Source: a virus. From it: a stretch of DNA of 64,000 nt. Under the pieces are notes generated by a model that ran no database searches, was not told the origin of the DNA, and saw only the letters and a program-made list of their open reading frames with translations. This document shows, in pieces, positions 6,497-15,148 of this stretch. Position numbers and translations under genes: made by a program. Within the stretch, counting starts at the first letter, position 1, and the number at the start of each line of letters is the position of its first letter. The DNA is taken from IMG/VR virus record IMGVR_UViG_3300025828_005303, positions 1 to 64,000 of that record; one strand, given 5' to 3'.

Positions 6497-7505
6497 CTAA
6501 GTTGTTGTAAATTGCCATTAAAATATTTTTATCAAAAGTTTTTGAATCAACGCTTTCCAACTGTTTGATCACAATCTGGTCAACTGAGTCAAATTTTTCA
6601 ACTTTTACAGGTTTTGCCTCTGCCTGATCCAATTGTTCGGGTATCAGTTGTAGTTCTCTCAATTTGTATTTTTCGATAAATGTTTCTCTTATGAAATTGG
6701 CTTCTTCGTAGGAAATTTTTATGTCTAGACCCACCCTTACATACATCCTTTCTTCCAACATCCTGTCGGTGTCTGCTAGTAGGTTGCTTATTTTATAGTG
6801 TCTATATTTTGGCATTCCGGGCCAATTAAAGTATTTGGGCTGACCGCCCCACTCAAGAATCATCATGCCACGTTCGTCGTCACCGGCATCTGCGTAGTTG
6901 TGCGGAAAAGCATTACCAATGTAGTGAATGTTTTTCCTAATTTGTCTTTTATGAAAATGTCCTGTAAAAACATATTCTTGGTTAACAAAATGATCGGCCT
7001 GGATTGTGCCCACGTCCGGCATTTCTACCATGGCATTCATTTTGAAATATGGCAATTCAAAATGTCCAAAGATATATTTCTGTTTCATTTCGGGTATTTT
7101 TTTATATTCGTCTTCGACTATCCAAGGAATAATAGCACATTCATCGTCGACAAGCCACTCGTTGACAATATGCACATTTGGAATATATCTTATAAATTCC
7201 ATGGAATTGATTTCTCTTTTTTCTCTGTAGAAAAGATCATGATTGCCCATTATCACATAAACTTTTTCAAATGCCGCACCTAGTCTTTCCATGTTTGACA
7301 CTGTGTAGTTCATTGTGGATACATTTGTGGAACTTCTGTGGTGATGCCAGTCGCCTAGAAAAATACAGGTTTCACAACCTTGTGCTTTGGCCTGTTGTAT
7401 GAACCATTTGATAAAAGATTCACAGTCGTCGTTGTGTACACGAGAATTTCCTTTTAGCCCAAAATGTATGTCTGTGAAACAGGCCGCCTTTTTGAATAAT
7501 GGCAT
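6483..7505 (-). CDS. 47: gp47 recombination endonuclease subunit (Mre11-like)
   Basis: This 340-residue calcineurin-like phosphoesterase matches T4 gp47 in length (339). All metal motifs are visible: DIH (residues 12-14), GDWHHHR (about 51-57), GNHD (about 86-89), a FGHFE segment and GHFHKR. It supplies the nuclease active site of the gp46/47 complex, used in end resection and recombination-dependent replication. It follows gp55 with a 3-base gap and overlaps the small 58-residue gene, so 55, 47, the small gene and 46 look like one transcription unit. Confidence 0.95.
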   Translation of the reverse strand: MPLFKKAACFTDIHFGLKGNSRVHNDDCESFIKWFIQQAKAQGCETCIFLGDWHHHRSSTNVSTMNYTVSNMERLGAAFEKVYVIMGNHDLFYREKREINSMEFIRYIPNVHIVNEWLVDDECAIIPWIVEDEYKKIPEMKQKYIFGHFELPYFKMNAMVEMPDVGTIQADHFVNQEYVFTGHFHKRQIRKNIHYIGNAFPHNYADAGDDERGMMILEWGGQPKYFNWPGMPKYRHYKISNLLADTDRMLEERMYVRVGLDIKISYEEANFIRETFIEKYKLRELQLIPEQLDQAEAKPVKVEKFDSVDQIVIKQLESVDSKTFDKNILMAIYNNLDVNN

Positions 7506-7508
7506 AGT

Positions 7509-8447
7509 TTATTTTACCTCTTCGAAATCGTTAGCAGAAATTTTACCTGTATTTTTTAACCTCTTATTCAACTCTTTAATTGCTTTTTTTGTGTAAGTTT
7601 TCACAGGCGCAACTTCTTGCTTTTCTTTTCTGTACTTGCCGGCAAATTTTTTTGCCTCTACTTCGTTTTGATTCTGTCTTGTGAAACTAGGCATCAAATT
7701 ATTCATCTCCATTATGTCGTCTCTGATATTTTGATTTTTCTTTTCAAGATTCAGTATTCGAGTAAATGAATTTGTGATTGCGGCGGTGTAGTACGCAAAT
7801 GGATTTTCAGATTTTGATTCATCGAATTGTAGTCCTATCTGGCTCAATTGCATCAACGCTTGTGACTGCATTTCGTCATTGTAGGTATAACCTCTCCAGT
7901 TTGACCTTGTGCCATATCTTTCGCACAGTTTCATGAACATCAATGCCAGTTTGTTAGTAATTTTACCGTGGTCGTGTTTAAATTCTCCGTTGCTCATTCC
8001 TCCCACCCAGTGACTTTTCCCCACACATCTTGGTTTTCCTTTTTTGTCAAGTTTGAAGTGTTGGAATGGAGGAAAGTTTATCTTCACGTGATGGTCCGCA
8101 CGTGTTTTTGGATTTTTCTTCCTTTCGGAATCGACCGGAATGTGATCAAAAGACATCACCCTAAAAATTAGATCAGTCTTGTCTATTTTTCTGGGAGAAA
8201 CTTCGTAGTCGCTCATTTTTGCTCTCTTGATGCCTTGAGACTTGGCTTCTTCCCATGCCTGTTGCGTCATTCTTTTGGCACGTGCTTTTCTGGCTTTGGC
8301 GATGTTTGGCTGATTAATTTTTTTCACATCGGTCAAGATAATATCGTATTGGTCGTCGCCTTCTCCGACGTATGAACAGTAGGTGTTCTTGCTCCTGTGG
8401 ATTTCGAGCATCAGGTCTCGATTGTTCAAATAGTTTACTTTTTTCAT
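7509..8447 (-). CDS. 55: gp55 late-transcription sigma factor
   Basis: The protein is 312 residues, longer than T4 gp55 (185) because of an N-terminal extension of about 130 residues rich in basic residues. The conserved part (about residues 155-245) contains ITNKLALMFMKLCERYG, EMQSQALMQL and ENPFAYYTAAITNSF, which match the sigma region 2-like core of T4-type gp55. It directs host RNA polymerase to TATAAATA late promoters, two perfect copies of which occur in this window before structural genes. The start is preceded by CGGAGAAAT. Its gene is divergent from the structural operon, with the late promoter at 8511 in the gap. Confidence 0.85.
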   Translation of the reverse strand: MKKVNYLNNRDLMLEIHRSKNTYCSYVGEGDDQYDIILTDVKKINQPNIAKARKARAKRMTQQAWEEAKSQGIKRAKMSDYEVSPRKIDKTDLIFRVMSFDHIPVDSERKKNPKTRADHHVKINFPPFQHFKLDKKGKPRCVGKSHWVGGMSNGEFKHDHGKITNKLALMFMKLCERYGTRSNWRGYTYNDEMQSQALMQLSQIGLQFDESKSENPFAYYTAAITNSFTRILNLEKKNQNIRDDIMEMNNLMPSFTRQNQNEVEAKKFAGKYRKEKQEVAPVKTYTKKAIKELNKRLKNTGKISANDFEEVK

Positions 8448-8510
8448 ATTTCTCCGTTTTATTAACGATTAGAGCCTGAAGGGGATATAAAGTGCGCCTA
8501 TAATTGTGCC

Positions 8511-8518
8511 TATAAATA
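8511..8518 (+). promoter_or_regulatory. T4-type late promoter (TATAAATA)
   Basis: A perfect TATAAATA box lies 41 bases before the ATG of the tail-tube cap gene, in the divergent gap opposite gp55. The start of transcription would be near 8524 and the transcript would run into the 30-kb structural operon. Confidence 0.85.
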
Positions 8519-8559
8519 CTATTGATTATACAAAATTTAAACATTTAAGTCAACGAAAA

Positions 8560-9459
8560 ATGAGTGAATCAAATTTGACAAACCCAGATGGTAAATCACT
8601 AGCCAATGTGATAGGCGGTGTAGCCTCGAATGTTTTCAACAGAACATTGGGCAGGTTACTGGGTGCCGGATTACAGCAAGGCGCAGAATCGCCTTTGAGG
8701 CAGAGAGCGGATGCGTCATGGACCCGAAGAGATTTTCAGACAGACTGGCGTGTAAGACTTACAGTTCCTACAGCGAACACATATCTGCGACAGGTAATGT
8801 TTGGAGACGGACAGAAACAGGACAAGACAACCGGTGGCACCAAATACAGCATACTTTCTAGATTATCAGATACTGGAGGAATTATTTTTCCATTGACGCC
8901 AAACGTGATTATACAGCACCAGGCCGCTTACAATCCAATGGCGATGGTCCACAACAATTATCCTTTTTACGCATACCAAAATTCAGAAACCAGCAACATG
9001 ACAATAGTTGGAGAGTTTCCAGTACAAAATCAAGACGATGCCCAGCATTGGGTAGCAACACTGCACTTTCTAAGAACAGTAACAAAAATGTTTTTTGGAG
9101 GAGAAGAAAATTTCAAAGGAAGTCCACCGCCTATATTGTTGTTAAACGGTTACGGTCAACACGTGTTCAAAAATATACCAGTGGTGGTCACTAACTTCAC
9201 GGTTGAAATGACAAACAACGTTGATTATATCTGCACCTCGCAAGGCGCAGATCTACCCGAAGCAAGTGAAGGATCGTATTCGTCTACTTCTACAAGGATT
9301 CCAGAAACCTGGGCACCAACTTCTAGCATCTTCACAGTGCAGATACAACCTATCTACAGCAGGGAAGCAGTAAAAGGATTCAGTCTGCAGGAGTTCGCAA
9401 ATGGAAAACTTACAGGTAAAGATTCTGGAAACAACATAGAACAAATAGGATTCATTTAA
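8560..9459 (+). CDS. 48: baseplate tail-tube cap / tube initiator (gp48, possibly gp54)
   Basis: The ATG at 8560 gives 299 residues; the frame is open upstream, but that region contains the late promoter. The sequence (DWRVRLTVP, ILSRLSDTGGIIFPLTPNV, HNNYPFYAYQNSE, IVGEFPVQNQDDAQHW) has the pattern I associate with gp48-type tube-cap proteins of marine T4-like phages. These share a tube-protein fold and start polymerisation of the gp19 tube on the baseplate hub. gp54 has a related fold and is the alternative. The gene is first in the structural operon, and its stop overlaps the gp53 start (TAATG). Confidence 0.75.
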   Translation: MSESNLTNPDGKSLANVIGGVASNVFNRTLGRLLGAGLQQGAESPLRQRADASWTRRDFQTDWRVRLTVPTANTYLRQVMFGDGQKQDKTTGGTKYSILSRLSDTGGIIFPLTPNVIIQHQAAYNPMAMVHNNYPFYAYQNSETSNMTIVGEFPVQNQDDAQHWVATLHFLRTVTKMFFGGEENFKGSPPPILLLNGYGQHVFKNIPVVVTNFTVEMTNNVDYICTSQGADLPEASEGSYSSTSTRIPETWAPTSSIFTVQIQPIYSREAVKGFSLQEFANGKLTGKDSGNNIEQIGFI

Positions 9460-9758
9460 TGGCAAAGTATAGCAATACCTCACCGTACGCTGTCACGCCA
9501 CAGAACAATTTAAATTTAGATTTTTTTGTTCCTAGACCAATAACTGCGAGAGACGACGACGTCAGTTATACCATAGACAGAATTTATGCTTACAGGCCGG
9601 ACTTGTTGGCATATGACTTGTATGGATCTCCGAGATTGTGGTGGGTTTTTGCACAAAGGAATCCAGACGAGATAGAAGATCCCATATATGACTTCTCTCC
9701 AGGAGTGACCATACAACTGCCAAAATTGTCTAGTCTAAAAGACGATCTGGGAATATAA
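9459..9758 (+). CDS. 53: gp53 baseplate wedge protein
   Basis: The 99-residue protein contains YDLYGSPRLWWVFAQRN followed by PIYDFSPGVTIQLP, the conserved core of T4 gp53 (a LysM-like fold that joins wedges into the baseplate). T4 gp53 is about twice as long; short versions are usual in marine relatives. It starts at TAATG overlapping the preceding gene and is followed closely by the hub-like gene, so all are translated from one message. Confidence 0.85.
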   Translation: MAKYSNTSPYAVTPQNNLNLDFFVPRPITARDDDVSYTIDRIYAYRPDLLAYDLYGSPRLWWVFAQRNPDEIEDPIYDFSPGVTIQLPKLSSLKDDLGI

Positions 9759-9764
9759 GATGTC

Positions 9765-12131
9765 ATGGTTACACGTTACGAAAAAAGACAGAAAATAAAA
9801 GATCAACAAAAGATCAAGATTCAAGAAGAAATCAATACTTTCAACGAAAATGCTTTCTCGAGCAAGACAGTTGTAAAAGTAGATTCGACACAACAAAGAG
9901 CAAAAATAAATTACGACAATCCGCTGGCACGTTTTTCTAGTTTTTCCAGCATATTCACCCTGAGTGCCCTGACCAGAGAAGAACTGGAGTCGGTGGCCTA
10001 TTTGAAGGGAGGATACAGGCCCAGGAATGTAATAGCAAGGACCGGTGGTATAAATGGCAGTCTAAACTTTATTGATCAGTCTAACAGCATTTTTCCAGAA
10101 GCACAGGTCAACGAGAACTCGGATGCCATGACCAGCGACGCATCGGCAAGAACAGTAGAACAGAGACAGATTACTGACTTTGCCAAATCAGTCCTTACAA
10201 GGGCTCATGATTTTTTTATTGAAACCTGTAATATCACAACAGTGCCTGTTGCCGACCCATCAAGGCAATTTACGTCAGTGACAAATATTGAAATGAGCAT
10301 CGCAGAACCATATGGTCTCAGCCTAGTGACAAAGGTCAGAGGCGCCGCAAACGCTTCGGGATTCAAGGATCACGTGACAGCACCGTTCCTGTTGACAGTG
10401 GAATACAAAGGGTACGACAGTCACGGAAAACCTTTGGTCAACGGCGATAACCTTAAACGTTCAATACCGATTCATATAACCCAGATGCAGATCGACGTCA
10501 ATCAAGGAGGCGCACAATACAACGTGAATGCCGTGCCTATCAACGAATACGCATTCATGAATAGATTCAATTACACAAGAAGTCCCATTAGTGTTGACAT
10601 CAAAAGTGGGGGCAAACTTTCCGATTACTGCAAAGACCTAACAAAAGCACTTAATGAAATGATAAAAATTGAAATAGACCAGAAACAATTTGGACCAGAC
10701 ACAGCAGACCAGTATTTGGTGACCTGCGATCCCACACTAGACGCAAGTTTTGTTATTGACAAAGCCAGCAACATCAATTACACGAGACTTTCACCCACAG
10801 ATGTAGACGACGACTCTTTGACCGAAAACAATGCAGATGAAAAAAAATTTAACACAAACAAACAACTGGCCAACAGATTAGCGACCATCGACAAGGGCAC
10901 GGGTATTAGTCAGCATCTTATCGAAGTAATGAAATTGATACCACCATACAACAATGATAAAGAAAGATTGAGAGATTGGGCAGTCAAGGCAAACGGTGAA
11001 CTAGGTGACACCATTGACAAATTAGTAAGCGAAGAGGCCAAAGCAAAATTTATAATGGATAATGAGGACAAATTTTATGTCAGGTATTTCAAGGTCACTA
11101 CAAACCTAAAACAAAAATCAACAATAGACATAAAAACAAAACAGCATTCAAAAATAATTCATTTCCATATTGAGCCGATCAAAATACACATTTTGAATTA
11201 CACACAGCCTGGTCTGCATTCTAAATTTAGGAACTTTGTTGCTATCAATAACAAATTTTTAGCAAGGAAAAAATATCAATATGTTTTCACTGGAGAAAAT
11301 ACAGAAATATTAAATCTAAATTTAAGATACAATGTGGCATACTACAATCCGAGATACAAGGCACTTGCTCCGCAACAGTACGCCACAGTGGTCAAGCCAG
11401 GATCGGGACAGACGGGAAACTTGTCCGATGACACAGAAAATGTTGAACCCGACTTGCCAAATGCCGCATATCCCGGCGGAGGAAAAACAGCAGGAACAGG
11501 AGTGTCGGGAGTAAATGAAAGTTTAGTACAATTCCAGGATGCATTCAGTAACCCCGAAGGTGACATGGTCAAGATAGAGATGGAAATATTGGGTGATCCT
11601 GTCTATCTAAGTAACAACCAATTCGCACCCTTGCTTACACCAAGCATAAATGATCTTTCTGGACCGGGAGTATGGAACAACAAAAACAGAAGCGTAAACG
11701 ATGGGTCATACAATGCGTTCGATGAAAATTCTCAAAGTTATAATTTGAACATGGCAGAACCATATGTGGCACTGGACTTTAGATTTCCTGTCGACATAGA
11801 CAGCGAATCAGGTACTTACAAATTGAATCAGGGAGACAGAATACCGTTCAGTGGGTTGTACAGGATTTTTAGAATAGAAAATATATTTGATAGGGGACAA
11901 TTTAGACAAATGCTTCACATGGCAAGATTTAGGAACCAAGGAATCAAGGTCAAAGATCCATTGCCAGACGAGTTTACTAAAACTAATTTTGGTAACGTAC
12001 CAACCAGCAAAGACAAATATTTAGACGCATGGCGGGGCATCGTGGACGATAGCGAGATTCCCGAAGGACCTAGCATACGTGATCTTTTCAACTCAATAAC
12101 CCAAAAAATTAAAAAATTTTTTAGTAAGTAA
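9765..12131 (+). CDS. large virion structural protein, candidate baseplate hub (gp27-like)
   Basis: The 788-residue protein sits between gp53 and the gp5-like spike, where the gp27-type hub partner would be expected. Its beginning is basic and helical (EKRQKIKDQQKIKIQEEI). The middle has beta-rich stretches such as LTVEYKGYD followed by ITQMQIDVNQGGAQYNV and NEYAFMNRF, which resemble hub proteins that form the tube-like ring joined to gp5 in T4. The C-terminal third (GLYRIFRIENIFDRGQFRQMLHMAR) also looks hub-like. T4 gp27 is half this size, so extra domains are present. The assignment rests on position and general fold resemblance only. It ends six bases before the spike gene. Confidence 0.55.
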   Translation: MVTRYEKRQKIKDQQKIKIQEEINTFNENAFSSKTVVKVDSTQQRAKINYDNPLARFSSFSSIFTLSALTREELESVAYLKGGYRPRNVIARTGGINGSLNFIDQSNSIFPEAQVNENSDAMTSDASARTVEQRQITDFAKSVLTRAHDFFIETCNITTVPVADPSRQFTSVTNIEMSIAEPYGLSLVTKVRGAANASGFKDHVTAPFLLTVEYKGYDSHGKPLVNGDNLKRSIPIHITQMQIDVNQGGAQYNVNAVPINEYAFMNRFNYTRSPISVDIKSGGKLSDYCKDLTKALNEMIKIEIDQKQFGPDTADQYLVTCDPTLDASFVIDKASNINYTRLSPTDVDDDSLTENNADEKKFNTNKQLANRLATIDKGTGISQHLIEVMKLIPPYNNDKERLRDWAVKANGELGDTIDKLVSEEAKAKFIMDNEDKFYVRYFKVTTNLKQKSTIDIKTKQHSKIIHFHIEPIKIHILNYTQPGLHSKFRNFVAINNKFLARKKYQYVFTGENTEILNLNLRYNVAYYNPRYKALAPQQYATVVKPGSGQTGNLSDDTENVEPDLPNAAYPGGGKTAGTGVSGVNESLVQFQDAFSNPEGDMVKIEMEILGDPVYLSNNQFAPLLTPSINDLSGPGVWNNKNRSVNDGSYNAFDENSQSYNLNMAEPYVALDFRFPVDIDSESGTYKLNQGDRIPFSGLYRIFRIENIFDRGQFRQMLHMARFRNQGIKVKDPLPDEFTKTNFGNVPTSKDKYLDAWRGIVDDSEIPEGPSIRDLFNSITQKIKKFFSK

Positions 12132-12136
12132 TTCAT

Positions 12137-14698
12137 ATGTCAACTCAATTCGGAGATTTTTCAACAATTAAACCAAGTCTTCAGTTACAGAAGATGGTGG
12201 AAAAAAACTCTGGTCCTTATGTGGGGTTGGTTACAAATAACAGAGACCCAGAAAGATTGGGTAGAATAGCGATAATAATAGAAGCATCGGTGGGAACAAC
12301 AAAAACCTACCAATCGCACGAAGTTATATGCAGATATATGACTCCTTTTTATGGAACCAAAGGTGCCGAACACACAGAAGGCAGTTATAACAACAGTGAT
12401 GCACCCGGTAGTTACAGCCAATCCAGGCACTCATATGGAATGTGGATGGTACCACCAGATGTGGGAACCAGAGTCATGGTTTTATTCGTCGAGGGCGACG
12501 CCAGCCAGGCCTACTGGATAGGGTGTATACCAGAACCAAACAACAATTTTATGACTCCTGGAATAGCGGCATCCACCAATACGCAAGTTGATGCCATGGG
12601 TGATTTTCAATTATCCAAAGAAGACTTGTATGGCACAGACAAGGTTCCGGCCGGAGAAATCAACACACGTCTTTTGGCGGACTCCCCCGGCAACATCAAA
12701 CAGCCTGTGCATCCTTTCGCTGAAACATTAAGGCAGGAAGGACTTATACAGGACGCGGTCAGGGGAACAACCACATCTAGCGCCAGAAGAGAATCTCCAA
12801 GCCAGGTCTACGGAATAAGCACACCGGGAAGGAAAGACCCGCGAGGCAAAAAACGAAAAATAGGCGGTGTTGATTCGATCAAGCAGGAGATAGTGGATAG
12901 ACTGACTGGTCACACTTTCGTCATGGACGATGGTGACAGTGCCGGAGAAAATCAACTAGTCAGGATGAGAAGTGCTTCAGGACATCAATTGCTTTTGAAT
13001 GACTCGGCCGGTGTTGTATATCTAGCAAATGGATCAGGAAATGTTTGGATGGAATTTTCCGCCAACGGAGCAATTGACATATACGCCGGAAACTCGGTAA
13101 ACATCAGGGCAGGCGGAGATCTAAATCTTCACAGTGATTCTGACATCAATATGTTTGCCAGGAATCAGATAAAATTACGTTCTCTGAACAAAATGGTTAT
13201 AGACGGCGGAGCGATACAGCAATACTCAGACACAGACATTCAGTTACAGGCAACCACAGGTAGCATCACTGAAAAAGCACCCAACGGCTCTATATTGAGT
13301 TACGCAGGACAACAACAGATACACATGGCATCAGGCCAACATCACTTGACGGGTGGTCAGGTGCATTTCAACAGTATTGGAACCAATTCTAGTCTTTTCA
13401 ATAACCTTGAAAGGACAAATGCCACAGATACAAATCCGTTTGGAACAGGAACGCGACACGTGTTCGTGCCAGATGTCAACCCAATGGAAAAATATCAAGC
13501 AGGTCCATTGGAAGTGACTGTGGAAGGAAACGTTTCAATGTCGGGTATGAGAGTGCCAACGCACGAACCTTTTCCTTATCACTACGATAAAATTGTTTCA
13601 TTCGTTGGATTGGGGCCAAGCCTAAATGACAAAATTCCTGGCACAGCAGAATTTATCGCTCAGAGAAATAGAACCAGCGAAAATCCCACAATCAGGATAG
13701 GACAGTTCCAGGCAGATCTCCAGGCGCACCTCGAAAGCATAGGATTAGGAACAGTAGATTCTGCCACAAGCAAAATTTCAAAAAAATCAACCAGTGTGGG
13801 CACCATAGCAAAAATACAAAAAGCCGCCGACGATTTCACAAACAGTTACAATACACTTTATAGTGTGACCAACAATCCCATGTCTCCGATAACGGCAGGA
13901 GTAAACGATGCCATCGACCAGACCATAAGTTCGATAAAAGGCGAGGTATCCAAAACTTTGAAAGACCAAATATTTGTCAAAGATTCCGGTGTGCTTTTCA
14001 CGGCAGGAAATCTTTCTCAGAAAGTCAGCAACACTGCCAGCAAGGTGATTGAGAGCCTTTCGTCTCCCACGTCGTCGACAAGCACCATCGCAGGAATATT
14101 CCAGGACAATGCGGGAATTCCAGATACTGCTTTGAGTTTCGTTGACACAGCCGCAGGTGCAGGCAAAATTGACAAAATTGGACTCACACAGGCCGGACTA
14201 GGAATACTCAGATCCAACTCTAGCAAATTCAATAAAGCGTACAATGCCGTGAACACAGGTCTGCAGATCGGAGCCAAAGGTGTAGAAGTAGCAAGTGCCA
14301 TAACAGGAAAATCACAATTAGAAATATATTCAAAAGGTGCTTCATTTGTACAAAACACTTACAAGAATATCATGGGAGGCAAAGTGACTGCGGTCACAAA
14401 TGTCAAATCAATGGTCAGCACCCTTGGCACAAATATAGGAAAAACTTTTGCATCTGTTACATCAGCGGTTGGAGGCTTTTTCTCTAAATGGAGCGACAAA
14501 AGGTTAAAAGAAGAAATTACACTTGTTGGAAAATCACCACGTGGAATTAACATCTATCAGTTTAAATACAAACAACAGCCTGGAACGTATCAGGGCGTAA
14601 TGGCACAAGAGGTTCCATGGGCAAGTGTAATGACTGATACAGGATACTATAAAGTAGACTATAGTAAAACAGATGTTGAGTTTAGGAGATTGAACTAA
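12137..14698 (+). CDS. 5: gp5-like central spike with C-terminal S74-type chaperone domain
   Basis: The protein is 853 residues. Residues about 27-140 form the OB-fold of T4 gp5 (GLVTNNRDPERLGRI, RVMVLFVEGDASQAYWIGC). Residues about 270-420 show short repeated beta-strands (ANGAIDIYAGNSVNIRAGGD...) of the trimeric spike helix. A long helical region follows. The last 70 residues contain SDKRLKEEI, SPRGINIYQFKY and YQGVMAQEV, the signature of the peptidase S74 intramolecular chaperone, whose Ser/Lys dyad cuts just before SDxRLK. The lysozyme domain of T4 gp5 is not visible. The protein therefore probably penetrates the outer membrane as a spike but leaves cell-wall digestion to another protein. 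Confidence 0.85.
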   Translation: MSTQFGDFSTIKPSLQLQKMVEKNSGPYVGLVTNNRDPERLGRIAIIIEASVGTTKTYQSHEVICRYMTPFYGTKGAEHTEGSYNNSDAPGSYSQSRHSYGMWMVPPDVGTRVMVLFVEGDASQAYWIGCIPEPNNNFMTPGIAASTNTQVDAMGDFQLSKEDLYGTDKVPAGEINTRLLADSPGNIKQPVHPFAETLRQEGLIQDAVRGTTTSSARRESPSQVYGISTPGRKDPRGKKRKIGGVDSIKQEIVDRLTGHTFVMDDGDSAGENQLVRMRSASGHQLLLNDSAGVVYLANGSGNVWMEFSANGAIDIYAGNSVNIRAGGDLNLHSDSDINMFARNQIKLRSLNKMVIDGGAIQQYSDTDIQLQATTGSITEKAPNGSILSYAGQQQIHMASGQHHLTGGQVHFNSIGTNSSLFNNLERTNATDTNPFGTGTRHVFVPDVNPMEKYQAGPLEVTVEGNVSMSGMRVPTHEPFPYHYDKIVSFVGLGPSLNDKIPGTAEFIAQRNRTSENPTIRIGQFQADLQAHLESIGLGTVDSATSKISKKSTSVGTIAKIQKAADDFTNSYNTLYSVTNNPMSPITAGVNDAIDQTISSIKGEVSKTLKDQIFVKDSGVLFTAGNLSQKVSNTASKVIESLSSPTSSTSTIAGIFQDNAGIPDTALSFVDTAAGAGKIDKIGLTQAGLGILRSNSSKFNKAYNAVNTGLQIGAKGVEVASAITGKSQLEIYSKGASFVQNTYKNIMGGKVTAVTNVKSMVSTLGTNIGKTFASVTSAVGGFFSKWSDKRLKEEITLVGKSPRGINIYQFKYKQQPGTYQGVMAQEVPWASVMTDTGYYKVDYSKTDVEFRRLN

Positions 14699-14700
14699 AA

Positions 14701-15105
14701 ATGGCAGACACAGGAAAAAACACAATACCAAAATCCAAAACATTCAAAGGTTTTAGCAGTCAGGCGTCAAGGACCAATTACAAACTGTATGATTTTGAAT
14801 TGGTCAAACAAAACTTGTTGAACCGTTTGAGTGTTCGTAAGGGAGAGCGTGTGGAAAACCCCGAATTTGGCACTATAATATATGATGTACTGTTTGAACC
14901 TCTGACCGAGGATCTCAGACAGGCCATAGCCGATGATATCACCAGAAATTTAAACGCCGATCCCAGGATCAACACAGAAGAAATATTGGTATCCGAAGAA
15001 GATCATGGCATATCAATACAGGCCACAATCAGTTATCTTCCTTACAATATCACCGAAAAGTTACAGTTAGATTTTGATCAAAATAGCACGATACGTCTAT
15101 CTTAA
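14701..15105 (+). CDS. 25: gp25-like baseplate wedge protein
   Basis: The 134-residue protein has the GPW/gp25 family core: RKGERVENPEFGTIIYDVLF (residues about 45-64) followed by EDLRQAIADDI. It carries the glutamate/arginine-type motif typical of the baseplate sheath-initiator lysozyme-like fold (no catalytic activity expected). It binds the gp53/gp6 ring and starts sheath assembly. The length is equal to T4 gp25 (132). It starts three bases after the spike stop, and a late promoter lies downstream of it, before gp6. Confidence 0.92.
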   Translation: MADTGKNTIPKSKTFKGFSSQASRTNYKLYDFELVKQNLLNRLSVRKGERVENPEFGTIIYDVLFEPLTEDLRQAIADDITRNLNADPRINTEEILVSEEDHGISIQATISYLPYNITEKLQLDFDQNSTIRLS

Positions 15106-15125
15106 TATACGCACATTTATAATCA

Positions 15126-15133
15126 TATAAATA
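15126..15133 (+). promoter_or_regulatory. T4-type late promoter (TATAAATA)
   Basis: A perfect TATAAATA box in the 43-base gap between gp25 and gp6. Transcription would start near 15139, leaving a leader of only about ten bases before the gp6 ATG at 15149. Confidence 0.8.
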
Positions 15134-15148
15134 TCTACATTATACATA

